Assembly: GCF_003363265.1 (NCBI RefSeq)
Contig: NZ_QRBF01000003.1
Span: forward strand, 1-64,000
DNA: 64,000 nucleotides
Direction of reading: 5' to 3'
DNA from: Dyella psychrodurans
GTDB taxonomy: Bacteria > Pseudomonadota > Gammaproteobacteria > Xanthomonadales > Rhodanobacteraceae
Shown: in pieces, positions 26,809-42,165 of the stretch
How positions within the stretch are numbered: the first letter of the stretch is position 1
How the letters are laid out: the number at the start of each line of letters is the position of its first letter
Program-made: the position numbers and the translations under genes
The notes under the pieces: generated by a model
Seen by the model: the letters and a program-made list of their open reading frames with translations, nothing else
Told to the model about the DNA's origin: nothing
The model's database searches: none

Positions 26809-29652
26809 TTAGAACTTCACCTTCACGCCGACGTTCCAGAAGCGACCGACGATACCGGCGAAGTCATAGGTCGGGTTGTACAGGTTGGCCGCATAGTTCA
26901 GCGGATCAATCGGTGGCTTGCGATCGGTGACGTTGTCCACCGACGCCGTGAACGTGATGTGGTCGTTGAACTTGTAGCTGCCTACGAGGTTGCCATAGGT
27001 GAACGAGGACATCGTGCAGTTCCCGGCGAGCGGACCACCGTTTGGACCCAGGGCGTCGAAGCATTTCACGGTGCCGGTCACGTCCTCCGCCGATTCATAC
27101 TCCTTGCTCGTGAAGTAGATCGTGGCCGTCAGACTGAACGGGCCGTACTCGACGGTGTTCGCCCAGTTTGCGCGGGTACGGGGCGTACCAGCACCCGAGG
27201 ACAGGTTGTATGGACCCTGCGTGCCGACGTAGCTCTCGACCTCGCCAGCGACGTCTTCCTTCCACTCGAAGATCTGCGTGCCCTGCAACTCGCTGATGTA
27301 TGTGATGCCGTTGCCGAAGGTGAAGTGTGCTTGCAGGTCCAGATCGACACCCGTGGTCTTCAGCCAGTTACCGTTGATGTAATCGGCACCCACGAACACC
27401 GGACGCAGTGGGGCCGTGGGGTGCAGCGGATCGGGTGTATCGAACTGCATGGTGTACCCCGGCAATACCGTACCGGTCTGGTAGTAGTTCAACAGTGCCA
27501 CACCCGGGTCCGCTGGAACGATCACGTTGCTCTTGCGGATGTTGTAGTAGTCGATCGATGCATTCAGCCAGCTGACCGGCTGTATCACCAGGCCTGCGGT
27601 AAAGCTCTGCGACTTTTCCGGCTTCAGGTTGGGATTACCCGCACTACCCTCCTCGAGCGCATACGGTATGGTCACGTAATTGGAGTTGCCGTGCGCTGCC
27701 AGGAATGAGGCTGGCGCGCCCTGGCCTTCAACTGAACTGTTGACGAAGCCGGCACTGAAGCTGCCGGCACTTTCACCGAATTGCGGAGCGCGGAAACCCT
27801 TCGAATAGGTGGCACGCAGGGCTACCCAATCAAACGGCTTCCACTTCAGGCCAACCTTCGGCGAGAAGTTGTTGCCGACGCGCGGGTAATGGTCGAAACG
27901 ACCCGAGGCATCCATTTCCAGGTTCTCGAGCAACGGTGCGTCGAATTCGGCGTATATACCGCTCACGTTGCGCGCGCCGGTAATGAACGTATCGCCCAAT
28001 CCCTGATAGATGCCGCCCGGATTGAGCTCCTGCTGCAACTGCGCTTCGTGACGGAATTGGACGCCGCTGGCGAAACCTGCGGGACCACCGGCCAAGTCGA
28101 ACAGCTCACGGTTGACGGAGAAGTCGAACACGTCCATATCCGCGTGATTGTTCGCGATGTCGGGCGGCGAAACCGAATTGCGTACGGATGCACTATTCGA
28201 CGCCGGGTTGGCGAAGTTGTACGTGCCGTTCGTGATGGCGTTGAGCAGACCCTGATAGCTGATAAGGCCCAGGTTCGTGTATTGCATCCACTGGCGGTTG
28301 CCTGCGACCGACGCTTCATAATTCCAATCGCCGAAGGTGCCTTGCAGGTCGAGCACCGCGCGTAGGTTGTGAGTATCCGTGTCCGTGGCGGTCGGAATAT
28401 CACCAAACGCATAGTTGATCAGTGCGTACTGACCCGGGAACGGGTTGGACGGGTTGCCGGGCGGCAGCGTGATGGTGTCGGTGTTGTTGGGTACGCCACT
28501 TTGAATCTGCGACGGAGTGCCATTGGCGTGAAGCTGGGACTCGTAGTAGCTCAACGACGCATAAGCTCTGGTGGTGTCATTGAACTTGAAGGTATAGCGC
28601 GCATAGAGGCCTCCCCTATTCGTGTACTGCTGGGCGAATCCATATTGATACGCGTTATCCTGCGCGCAGTACGTGCCCGTGCCAGGGCCCGTGCCCGGGA
28701 CGGTTACGGCTTGAGTACCGTCAGTACACGGACGCAGCGGCTGGAAGGGCCCCGTGGCCACACCCGTCAGCAGGTTACCCGGCGTTCCCAACGTAGCCGG
28801 CGCTACCGTGCCGATCGTGGAACCATTGGTGTTGAGCGGATTGCCGACGCGAAGATCCGGACCACCGATGCCGGTCAAGTTCTGGCTGTTGAAGGGATAG
28901 TCGCGATCGCGCAGGCGAATCGGCTGATCCTGTTCCCATTCCGCACTGAAGTAGACGTTGTAGTGATCCGTATCCAGATCACCCATGCCGGCTACCAACG
29001 TGGCGTTTTTGTGGAAGCCGCCGCCGTGCTGCGAATTGCCGACTTCGGCACTGCCTTGAACGCCCTGGAAGCTGGGCTTGAGGATGACGTTGACAACGCC
29101 CGCGATCGCGTCGGAGCCGTAAATCGATGAAGCACCATCTTTCAGTACTTCGATGCGCTCTACGGCGGCAAGCGGAATCGTCTGCAGGTCGACGAACGAG
29201 CGGATACCGTCGTCCACCAATGGATAGCTTGCTGCACGCTTGCCATCGATCAACACCAACGTGGAGTTGACCGTCAAGCCGCGCAACGCGACGCCCGCCG
29301 AACCTGCCGCGAAGCCTGCATAGAAAGATGGCGGGATGGTACCGCTGTTGTCAGCCGAGACAGCACGCACCACGTCGGAAACGGTGGTAAAGCCCGAACG
29401 TGCGATGTCCTGTGCGGTGATCACCGTCACCGGCGATGGTGTTTCCGTGTCCACACGCGGCAGCGCAGAACCCGTCACGGTGATGGTCTGCAGTTGTTTT
29501 GCGTTGGATGGTGCCGGAGCGGCTTGTTGCTGCTGAGCGGGGGTTTGCTGATCCAGTGGGGCTGCAGCAGGCGCACTCTGCGCGAAAGCGACTCCGGCGG
29601 CAGGCCCTAGCAACAAACCTGCCAACGAAAGTGCAAGCTTATTACGTTTCAT
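26809..29652 (-). CDS. TonB-dependent receptor (tandem copy 2)
   Basis: 947 aa outer membrane receptor. Start at the ATG at 29652 with GGAGGGG upstream; it gives a signal peptide (MKRNKLALSLAGLLLGPAAGVAFA), a low-complexity Gln/Ala/Pro linker, then the plug beginning LQTITVTGSALPRVDTETPSPVTVITAQDI and containing VLIDGKRAASYPLVDDGIRS and VEVLKDGASSIYGSDAIAGVVNV-like text. The barrel ends in the aromatic-basic terminus FWNVGVKVKF. It is highly similar along its whole length to the copy at 30110-32956, so the pair arose by duplication. Each copy has its own promoter region and terminator. The substrate is unknown; no iron, vitamin or sugar gene adjoins it. Confidence 0.93.
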   Translation of the reverse strand: MKRNKLALSLAGLLLGPAAGVAFAQSAPAAAPLDQQTPAQQQQAAPAPSNAKQLQTITVTGSALPRVDTETPSPVTVITAQDIARSGFTTVSDVVRAVSADNSGTIPPSFYAGFAAGSAGVALRGLTVNSTLVLIDGKRAASYPLVDDGIRSFVDLQTIPLAAVERIEVLKDGASSIYGSDAIAGVVNVILKPSFQGVQGSAEVGNSQHGGGFHKNATLVAGMGDLDTDHYNVYFSAEWEQDQPIRLRDRDYPFNSQNLTGIGGPDLRVGNPLNTNGSTIGTVAPATLGTPGNLLTGVATGPFQPLRPCTDGTQAVTVPGTGPGTGTYCAQDNAYQYGFAQQYTNRGGLYARYTFKFNDTTRAYASLSYYESQLHANGTPSQIQSGVPNNTDTITLPPGNPSNPFPGQYALINYAFGDIPTATDTDTHNLRAVLDLQGTFGDWNYEASVAGNRQWMQYTNLGLISYQGLLNAITNGTYNFANPASNSASVRNSVSPPDIANNHADMDVFDFSVNRELFDLAGGPAGFASGVQFRHEAQLQQELNPGGIYQGLGDTFITGARNVSGIYAEFDAPLLENLEMDASGRFDHYPRVGNNFSPKVGLKWKPFDWVALRATYSKGFRAPQFGESAGSFSAGFVNSSVEGQGAPASFLAAHGNSNYVTIPYALEEGSAGNPNLKPEKSQSFTAGLVIQPVSWLNASIDYYNIRKSNVIVPADPGVALLNYYQTGTVLPGYTMQFDTPDPLHPTAPLRPVFVGADYINGNWLKTTGVDLDLQAHFTFGNGITYISELQGTQIFEWKEDVAGEVESYVGTQGPYNLSSGAGTPRTRANWANTVEYGPFSLTATIYFTSKEYESAEDVTGTVKCFDALGPNGGPLAGNCTMSSFTYGNLVGSYKFNDHITFTASVDNVTDRKPPIDPLNYAANLYNPTYDFAGIVGRFWNVGVKVKF

Positions 29653-29794
29653 TTCTACCCCTCCAAAGTGGAACCACGAAAGGTTTAACCGCTTATGCGT
29701 TACCCGTTCGATCCGACGGTGGAAGTGAATTCGGACCCCTCCGATCCGAGTCCCGGGTCTACCACACCGGGTTCCTATAGACAAGTAGTTAACA

Positions 29795-29814
29795 ATGCGC
29801 AAGTTGTTGCGCAT
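29795..29814 (-). promoter_or_regulatory. Perfect dyad upstream of TonB receptor copy 2
   Basis: ATGCGCAA-gttg-TTGCGCAT: a perfect 8-bp inverted repeat with a four-base spacer, 143 bases before the start codon. The same element, with one change, precedes copy 1 at nearly the same distance. On the minus strand TTGCGC of the dyad is 17 bases from TATAGG, so the dyad would overlap the -35 of that candidate promoter. Confidence 0.55.
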
Positions 29815-29995
29815 TTATGGACTCGCCCCCTCCTCTTCCAAGTGCGCGCCACAGCAAGCTTGTAAACGTTTTAGGAAAAAAGGGGCGCAAACTAGTTGTT
29901 TAGCTGTCGTAATTTATTGCGCCGCCATGGCTACGCATTTTTAGCAGGAATGCGACTCCATCCACGGGCCATCGCGCCACCTTGCGTCAGAAAAC

Positions 29996-30029
29996 AAAAC
30001 GGCGCACCGATTTCCCGGTGCGCCGTTTT
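29996..30029 (-). terminator. Intrinsic terminator of TonB receptor copy 1
   Basis: A 14-bp stem, AAAACGGCGCACCG/CGGTGCGCCGTTTT, with a six-base loop. The A and T flanks make it look functional in both directions. It lies 81 bases after the stop of the upstream copy. Confidence 0.88.
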
Positions 30030-30109
30030 GCGCAAACACTAACCTTGGTTCTTCGTGCTTCAGCTCACTGCCTGCCGCAAATCACACGACAGGCAGTGAC
30101 GTAGGACGA

Positions 30110-32956
30110 TTAGAACTTCACCTTCACGCCGACGTTCCAGAAACGGCCGATGATACCGGCGTAGTCGTAGGTCGGGTTGTAGCCGTTGCCGGCGTAGTTG
30201 ATCGGATCCAGCGGCGGCTTGCGGTCGGTGACGTTGTCCACCGATGCCGTCAGCGTGACGTGGTCGTTCAACTTGTAGCTGCCCACCAGGTTGCCGTAGG
30301 TGAACGACGCCATCGTGCAGTTCGGAATCAGCGGGCCACCGTTCGCACCCAGCGCGTCGTAGCACGCGGTGGTGCCGGTGATGTCTTCGGCCGACTCATA
30401 TTCGTGGCTGGTGAAGTACACCGTGGCCGTCAGGCTGAGCGGACCGTACTCGACGGTGTTCGCCCAGTTGCCGCGCGTGCGAGGCGTACCGGCACCCGAG
30501 GACAGGCCATACGGACCCTGCGTACCGACGTAGCTCTGGACCTGACCGCCGATATCTTCCTTCCACTGGAAGATCTGCGTGGCCTGCACTTCGCTGATGT
30601 ACTTGATGCCGTTGCTGAACTCGAAGTGCGCCTGCAGATCCAGGTCGAGACCGCTGGTCTTCAGCCACTGGCCGTTGATGTAGTCGGCGCCGACGAACAC
30701 CGGACGCAGCGGCGCACCCGGATGCAGCGGATCGGGCGCATCAAAGGTCATCGTGTAGCCAGCCGGAATCGTACCGGCGGTCAGGTACTGGGCCAGGGCG
30801 GTACCCGGGTTGGCCGGCAGGATGACGTTGCTCTTCTTGATGTTGTAGTAGTCCAGCGACGCGTTCAGCCAGCTGAGCGGCTGCACCACCACGCCGAACG
30901 TGAAGCTCTGCGACTTCTCCGGCTTCAGGTTGGGATTACCCGAGCTGCCCTCTTCGATCGAGTACGGGTTGGTCACGTACGCATCGTTGCCGTGCGCGGC
31001 GAGGAATGCGGGCGACGCACCCAGTCCGGCGACCGACGTGTTCACGAAGCCCGCGCTGTAGCTGCCAGCGCTCTCACCGAAGGCCGGTGCACGGAAGCCC
31101 TTCGAATACGTGCCACGCACCGCCAGCCAATCCGTCGCCTTCCACTTCACGCCGACCTTCGGCGAGAAGTTGTTGCCGACGCCCGGGTAATGGTCGAAGC
31201 GGCCGGAAGCGTCGACTTCCAGGTTCTCGAGCAGCGGCGCATCGAACTCGGAGTAGATACCGCTTACGTTGCGGTTACCGATGATGCGCGTGGAGCCCAG
31301 ATTCTCATAGATGCCACCCGGGTTGAGCGGCAGTTCGTTCTGCGCCTCGTGACGGAACTGAACGCCACCGGCGAAGCCCGCGGGGCCGCCGGGCAGGTCG
31401 AACAATTCGCGGTTGACGTTGAAGTCGAACACGTCCATGTCCGACGTATCGGTCACGGCATACGGCGGCGCCACCGAATTGAGCACGGCCTTGCTGTTCG
31501 CCGACGGATTGACGAAGTTGTACGTGCCGTTCTGGATCGCGTTGATCAGACCGTTGTAGCTGAGGAAGCCGGCTTGACGGTAATCGAGGGACTCGTGGTT
31601 GCCCACCACCGAAGCTTCATAGTTCCAATCGCCGAAGGTGCCCTGCAGGTCGAGCACGCCGCGCAGGTTGTGATCGTCGGTGATCGTCTGCTGCGGGATA
31701 TCGCCGAAGGCGTAGTTGATCAGCGCATACTGGCCTTGAGCCGCGAACGGATTGTTCGGGTTCAGCTGGCCATTCGCCAGTGTCGGCGGCAGCTCGATGA
31801 AGTTGGTGTTGACGGGCACCGAGTTCTGGATCTGCGGCGGCGTACCGAGAATGGTCGTCTTGTTCTCGTCGTAGCTCAGCGACGCATAAGCCTTGGTGCT
31901 GTCGTTGAACTTATAGGTGTAACGACCGTAGATGCCGCCACGGTTCTGCTTCTGCTGGAAGTAGCCGTAGTCGGAAATCTGGTTCTGCTGGCAGTACGTG
32001 CCCGTGCCAGGGCCGTTGCCCGGCACCGTGACACTCTGGCTGCCTGTGCCGCAAGGACGCAGCGGCTGGAATGGACCGGTAGCCGTGCCGCCTGGCGTAG
32101 TCCCGGCCGGTGCCACCGTACCCCAGATCGAACCGATGCCCACGCCATTGAGGTTCGGGTTACCCCAGCTGGTGTTCTGGCCGCCGATGTTCGTCCAGTT
32201 CGGGCTGTTGAACGGATAGCTGCGATCGCTGGCGCGGATCGGCTGGTCCTGTTCCCATTCCACGCTGAAGTAGGTGTTGTAGTGGTCGGTATTCAGATCA
32301 CCGGTACCGGCCACCAGCGTCGCCTTCTTGGTGAAGCCGCCGCCGTGCTGCGAATTGCCGACATCCGCGCTGCCTTCCACGCCCTGGAAGCTGGGCTTGA
32401 GGATAATGTTGACCACGCCCGCGATCGCATCGGAACCGTAGATCGACGAGGCGCCGTCCTTCAGCACTTCGATGCGCTCGACGGCTGCGAGCGGGATGGT
32501 GTTGAGGTCGACGAACGAACGGATGCCGTCGTCCACCAGCGGGTAGCTCGCCGAGCGCTTGCCGTCGATCAGCACCAGGGTGGAGTTGACCGTCAGGCCG
32601 CGCAGCGCGACGCCCGAGGAACCGGCCGCGAAACCGGCGTAGAACGAATTCGGGATGGAGCCGCTGTTGTCAGCGGAGATCGAACGCACCACGTCGGAAA
32701 CGGTGGTGAAGCCCGTGCGTGCGATGTCCTGGGCGGTGATCACAGTCACCGGCGAGGGTGTTTCCGTGTCCACACGCGGCAGAGCCGAACCGGTCACGGT
32801 GATGGTCTGCAGCTGCTTGGTGTTGCTCTGGGAAGCAGCAGGCTGGCTCTGGGACTGATCCTGCGAGGCTGCGGGGGTGGTCTGCGCGAAGGCGGTGCCG
32901 GCAATAGGGGCCAGCAATAAACCCGCCAACGAAAGCGCAAGCTTATTCCGAGTCAT
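30110..32956 (-). CDS. TonB-dependent receptor (tandem copy 1)
   Basis: 948 aa outer membrane receptor, close paralogue of the following copy. Signal peptide MTRNKLALSLAGLLLAPIAGTAFA, then a Gln/Ser-rich linker, the plug (LQTITVTGSALPRVDTETP, VLIDGKRSASYPLVDDGIRS, LKDGASSIYGSDAIAGVVNI) and a 22-strand-type barrel ending FWNVGVKVKF. Differences from copy 2 are concentrated in barrel loops, for instance the N-rich stretches around residues 270-310, as expected if the two bind different ligands or escape phage. A ribosome site (GGAGGGTATG) precedes the ATG. The 886-codon open frame on the opposite strand is a shadow. Confidence 0.93.
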   Translation of the reverse strand: MTRNKLALSLAGLLLAPIAGTAFAQTTPAASQDQSQSQPAASQSNTKQLQTITVTGSALPRVDTETPSPVTVITAQDIARTGFTTVSDVVRSISADNSGSIPNSFYAGFAAGSSGVALRGLTVNSTLVLIDGKRSASYPLVDDGIRSFVDLNTIPLAAVERIEVLKDGASSIYGSDAIAGVVNIILKPSFQGVEGSADVGNSQHGGGFTKKATLVAGTGDLNTDHYNTYFSVEWEQDQPIRASDRSYPFNSPNWTNIGGQNTSWGNPNLNGVGIGSIWGTVAPAGTTPGGTATGPFQPLRPCGTGSQSVTVPGNGPGTGTYCQQNQISDYGYFQQKQNRGGIYGRYTYKFNDSTKAYASLSYDENKTTILGTPPQIQNSVPVNTNFIELPPTLANGQLNPNNPFAAQGQYALINYAFGDIPQQTITDDHNLRGVLDLQGTFGDWNYEASVVGNHESLDYRQAGFLSYNGLINAIQNGTYNFVNPSANSKAVLNSVAPPYAVTDTSDMDVFDFNVNRELFDLPGGPAGFAGGVQFRHEAQNELPLNPGGIYENLGSTRIIGNRNVSGIYSEFDAPLLENLEVDASGRFDHYPGVGNNFSPKVGVKWKATDWLAVRGTYSKGFRAPAFGESAGSYSAGFVNTSVAGLGASPAFLAAHGNDAYVTNPYSIEEGSSGNPNLKPEKSQSFTFGVVVQPLSWLNASLDYYNIKKSNVILPANPGTALAQYLTAGTIPAGYTMTFDAPDPLHPGAPLRPVFVGADYINGQWLKTSGLDLDLQAHFEFSNGIKYISEVQATQIFQWKEDIGGQVQSYVGTQGPYGLSSGAGTPRTRGNWANTVEYGPLSLTATVYFTSHEYESAEDITGTTACYDALGANGGPLIPNCTMASFTYGNLVGSYKLNDHVTLTASVDNVTDRKPPLDPINYAGNGYNPTYDYAGIIGRFWNVGVKVKF

Positions 32957-33090
32957 TTTTCATACCCTCCAAAGGTACAACTGATTGTGATGAGCCCAAC
33001 TAGCTGTGGGTGATGACTAGGGGAAGTTGGGCGTGTGGGGACACCGCCGGAGTTTTCCATACCCCACGGTCTTCATACAAGTCCTTAACA

Positions 33091-33110
33091 TCGCGCAATT
33101 TCTTGCGTGA
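33091..33110 (-). promoter_or_regulatory. Near-perfect dyad upstream of TonB receptor copy 1
   Basis: TCGCGCAA-tttc-TTGCGTGA: 7 of 8 positions pair across a four-base spacer, 135 bases before the start codon. Both copies also share ACAAGT-nn-TTAACA next to the dyad, although the rest of the upstream regions has diverged. This conservation suggests a bound regulator, identity unknown. Confidence 0.55.
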
Positions 33111-33170
33111 AGATCTTGTCAGGCGGCACCTAAATTTTGCGACCGCATCTAATTGTTCTAAAAAGACATG

Positions 33171-33203
33171 CAAGAAAACGCCAGTAACCGAGGGTTACTG
33201 GCG
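33171..33203 (-). terminator. Intrinsic terminator of the gltBD operon
   Basis: On the minus strand the perfect 11-bp stem CGCCAGTAACC/GGTTACTGGCG with a three-base loop is followed by TTTTCTT. It begins about 43 bases after the gltD stop. Confidence 0.85.
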
Positions 33204-33245
33204 TGTGACAATATCGCAATATCTTACGCAGATCGTGAAGGCCAA

Positions 33246-39118
<5,873 letters not shown>

Positions 39119-39389
39119 GATCAAAATCCTCTTGGCTTTCTCCGGTTCGCTGGGGCGCAAAAGACCTGCTGCAGCGAGGCGGCAGGCGGATGCGAATGGG
39201 GCTTGCAGCCCGACTTTACGCATAACTTGTGCGTCGCGTCAAAGCCTTCTAGACGTCCAAATGAAAAATCGGGGTTAGCCGTTACAGCGCGCGCTAACAG
39301 ACCACTTCCCGATCGAGGGCCGCCGGGGCGCTTTGCGGCGCCATCCGGGCCGTCTCGCGGGAACAGTCCAGCTCGGACATAATCCGCGC

Positions 39390-40595
39390 ATGCCGACACA
39401 TTCCAGCGCCCTTCGCTCGCCCTTATTCGTCTTGATCGCCTGCGCGATTTCACTCTCAGCATTCCCGCCCGGCCCGGCCCAGGCGGCGCAGGACGCCAAG
39501 ACGGAGGCCACACAGGCCCAGACCCGACAGCAGCTGGCTGACCTGCGCAGCAAGATGCAGGCACTGGCCAAGGAACAAGCCGACACCGCCGCCCGACGCG
39601 ACAGCGCCAACGCGACGCTTGCGAAGCAGTCCGATGCAGTCGCCAGCGCTGCCAAATCCGTGCGCGACACCGATGCGCAGATCGCCGCCAAGCAACAACA
39701 GCTGGATCAGTTGCAAATGCAACGAACGACGCTCAATCAGAATCTGGACAGCCAGCGCGCCGCCATCGCCGACCTGTTGCGCGCCACGTATGAGATCGGC
39801 CACGGTTCGGATCTGCGATTGCTGCTGGGTGACGAGGACGTCGCGCGCATCGCCCGTTCGCTCGCCTACTCCAAATACTTCCAGCAGGACCGCGTGCAGA
39901 AAGTGCAGCAGCTGATGACCGAGCTGACCAAGCTGCAGGATCTGGAAACGCAGATCACCGCCGAACAGCAGGCGCTGGAAGCGACGCGCGCCCAGCGCCT
40001 GCAACAGGCCAGTGCCCTGGAAGATCAACGCAAGGAACAGCAAAAGCTGGCCAGCCAGATCGACGCGCAATACAAGAGCGAGGCACAGCGGCTGGCTGCC
40101 ATGAAACAGAACGAGCAGTCGCTGGACGACCTGATGGTCAAGTTGCAGAAAGCCATCGACGAGGCCGCCCGCGAGGCAGCGCGCCGTTCACGCCCCAATC
40201 CGGCACTGCCCGGCGTGGAGCCCGGCAAGGTACTGGCCAATATCCGCGGCAACCTGCCCTGGCCTTCGGCCGGCACCGTGCACAACTTCGGCAATGGTGT
40301 GCTGATTGCGTCGCCCCGCGGCAGCGAGGTGCACGCGGTGGCGCGCGGCCGGGTGGTGTATGCCCATTTCATGCGCGGCTACGGCCAACTGATCATCCTC
40401 AACCACGGCAACGGCTGGCTGAGCATGTACGGCAACAACGAAACCCTGCTGCACGGGGTGGGCGACGACGTCGCGGCCGGCGAGGCACTGGGAACCGCCT
40501 CGCTCACCACCAGCGACAGCACCGGCGTCTACTTCGAACTGCGCCATGACGGGAAGCCGGTCGATCCGCGCAGCTGGCTGAGCCAGCAGCGCTGA
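39390..40595 (+). CDS. Murein hydrolase activator EnvC-like
   Basis: Periplasmic activator of amidases that split septal peptidoglycan, 401 aa. A signal peptide (about 1-32, ending AQA) precedes a long coiled coil of Gln/Ala/Lys/Arg-rich repeats (about 35-250) and a C-terminal LytM (M23) domain. The LytM domain lacks the metal ligands of an active enzyme: where H-x3-D is expected it has NFGNGVLIASPRGSEV, and the C-terminal motif reads YFELRHDG. This is the hallmark of EnvC. The ATG at 39390 is chosen as the signal-peptide start. ctpA follows after 117 bases, a pairing common in the order. Confidence 0.9.
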   Translation: MPTHSSALRSPLFVLIACAISLSAFPPGPAQAAQDAKTEATQAQTRQQLADLRSKMQALAKEQADTAARRDSANATLAKQSDAVASAAKSVRDTDAQIAAKQQQLDQLQMQRTTLNQNLDSQRAAIADLLRATYEIGHGSDLRLLLGDEDVARIARSLAYSKYFQQDRVQKVQQLMTELTKLQDLETQITAEQQALEATRAQRLQQASALEDQRKEQQKLASQIDAQYKSEAQRLAAMKQNEQSLDDLMVKLQKAIDEAAREAARRSRPNPALPGVEPGKVLANIRGNLPWPSAGTVHNFGNGVLIASPRGSEVHAVARGRVVYAHFMRGYGQLIILNHGNGWLSMYGNNETLLHGVGDDVAAGEALGTASLTTSDSTGVYFELRHDGKPVDPRSWLSQQR

Positions 40596-40712
40596 GGTCT
40601 GGACCCGAAAACGCCCAGACAACCGGGATCGGCGTATTCTTTGATGCTGAATTCTGGCGGTGTGGAGTGGTCCCACGCCTACCGCCGCGTGATTTTTCTG
40701 TGGAGCTGCCCC

Positions 40713-42083
40713 ATGCGTCTTCCCCGCCATTGCCTGCTCGCCTTGATTCTGGCGGCTCCCCTGCTGCACGCACAGGCGGCGCCCGAAGCGGCGCCCCAGG
40801 CCACAGCCCAACCCGACAGTCCCGCGAAAGCATCGAGCAGTGCCGCCGCATCCTCGGACCAGGTCAGCATGGACGACGTGCGCAACTTCGCGCACGTCTA
40901 CCAGATCATCCGCCAGGCCTATGTCGAGAAGGTCGACAACAAGACCCTGATGAACGATGCGATCAGGGGCATGCTCGCCGGCCTTGATCCGCACAGCGCC
41001 TACCTCGACAAGGAGGGCCTGCAGGAACTGGACGAAGACACCACCGGCCAGTACGGCGGCCTGGGCATCGAAGTGATGGAAGACAACGGCCTGCTGCGCA
41101 TCGTCTCGCCGATCGACGACACCCCCGCATCGCGCGCCGGCATCAAGCCAGGCGATGTGATCACCGCGATCAACGGCAAGACGATCACCCCGGACAACAT
41201 CGACAACATGTTCGACGCGCTGCGCGGCGACCCCGGCACCAAGATCACGCTCGGTATCCTGCACGAAAAGGCGCAGCAGCCGGTCTCCATGACGCTGACG
41301 CGCGAACGCATCTCGATGAGCAGCGTGAAAGTGCGCGAGCTCGAACCCGGCTATGCGTATATCCGCATCAGCCAGTTCCAGGACGACACCGCCAGCGACC
41401 TCGAAAAGAAACTGGGCGATCTCCTGCATAAAAACGGAGCGCAAAAGGGCGCGATACTCGATCTGCGCTCCAACCCCGGCGGCCTGCTGACGGCCGCGGT
41501 GAGCGTCAGCGACGACTTCCTGGACTCGGGCACCATCGTCACCACGCGCGGCCGCCTGCCGGATTCCAACCTCACTTTCAGCGCGCACCCGGGCGACCTG
41601 CTCAACGGTGCACCGATGGTGCTGCTGACCGACAACGGCACCGCGTCGGCCGCCGAGATCGTTTCCGGCGCACTGAAAGACAATCACCGCGCCCTGATCG
41701 TCGGTCGGCGCACCTTCGGCAAGGGCGTGGTGCAGACGGTGTTGCCGCTGGATGCCGAGCACGCGGTGAAGCTGACCACCGCCCGCTACTACACGCCCAA
41801 TGGCACATCGATCCAGGCCGAAGGCATCAAGCCCGATATCGCGCTGGGCGATTTGACCGTGGCCAAGGTGGACGACTCCAGCGAGCCCATCAGCTCCGAA
41901 GCGGACCTGCCGCATCATCTGGCCAACGAAGCCACCGCCAAAGGCAGCGACATCAACAACGACGGCAGTGCCGAGAACGAAAAACTCGCCACCAGCGACT
42001 ACGCGCTTTCGCAGGCACTGAACATTCTTAAAGGCCTGGCCTTGCGTCGCGATTCGGGAACACCCGCTGCTTCGGCGCATTGA
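40713..42083 (+). CDS. Carboxy-terminal processing protease (S41 family)
   Basis: Periplasmic C-terminal processing protease, 456 aa. Signal peptide MRLPRHCLLALILAAPLLHAQA; GGAG stands eight bases before the ATG at 40713. An N-terminal helical segment with FAHVYQIIRQAYVEKVDNKTL leads to the PDZ domain (YGGLGIEVMEDNGLLRIVSP to GIKPGDVITAING). The S41 catalytic dyad is Ser in DNGTASAAEIVSGAL and Lys in RTFGKGVVQT. The acidic C-terminal tail is variable. Such CtpA proteins trim envelope and cell-wall enzymes, consistent with the EnvC neighbour. Confidence 0.93.
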   Translation: MRLPRHCLLALILAAPLLHAQAAPEAAPQATAQPDSPAKASSSAAASSDQVSMDDVRNFAHVYQIIRQAYVEKVDNKTLMNDAIRGMLAGLDPHSAYLDKEGLQELDEDTTGQYGGLGIEVMEDNGLLRIVSPIDDTPASRAGIKPGDVITAINGKTITPDNIDNMFDALRGDPGTKITLGILHEKAQQPVSMTLTRERISMSSVKVRELEPGYAYIRISQFQDDTASDLEKKLGDLLHKNGAQKGAILDLRSNPGGLLTAAVSVSDDFLDSGTIVTTRGRLPDSNLTFSAHPGDLLNGAPMVLLTDNGTASAAEIVSGALKDNHRALIVGRRTFGKGVVQTVLPLDAEHAVKLTTARYYTPNGTSIQAEGIKPDIALGDLTVAKVDDSSEPISSEADLPHHLANEATAKGSDINNDGSAENEKLATSDYALSQALNILKGLALRRDSGTPAASAH

Positions 42084-42128
42084 AACGCATCGCGAGTGAC
42101 CCGCGCCTCGGATGCAGACATGTGCGCT

Positions 42129-42152
42129 GCCCTCTCCTTAAAAGGAGAGGGC
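42129..42152. terminator. Hairpin between convergent ctpA and TonB receptor genes
   Basis: GCCCTCTCCTT-AA-AAGGAGAGGGC is a perfect 11-bp inverted repeat. It lies in the 82-base gap where two genes converge, so it may end both transcripts, although only weak T runs flank it. Its CCCTCTCC arm resembles the REP core at 3166. Confidence 0.5.
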
Positions 42153-42165
42153 ATTGCGTTCAAAC

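Larger units (their letters stand above)
29653..30109. other. 457-base spacer between the tandem receptors
   Basis: No gene is seen. It carries the terminator of the upstream copy (29996-30029), and nearer the downstream copy the dyad at 29795-29814 and a putative promoter. Between them lies lower-GC sequence with no recognised motif. A candidate promoter on the minus strand has TTGCGC inside the dyad and TATAGG 17 bases later. Confidence 0.6.

Noticed and set aside
30260-32920. 886-codon open frame antisense to TonB receptor copy 1
   Set aside because: Low-complexity Val/Arg/His-rich text, no start signal or domain; the opposite strand encodes a complete receptor.
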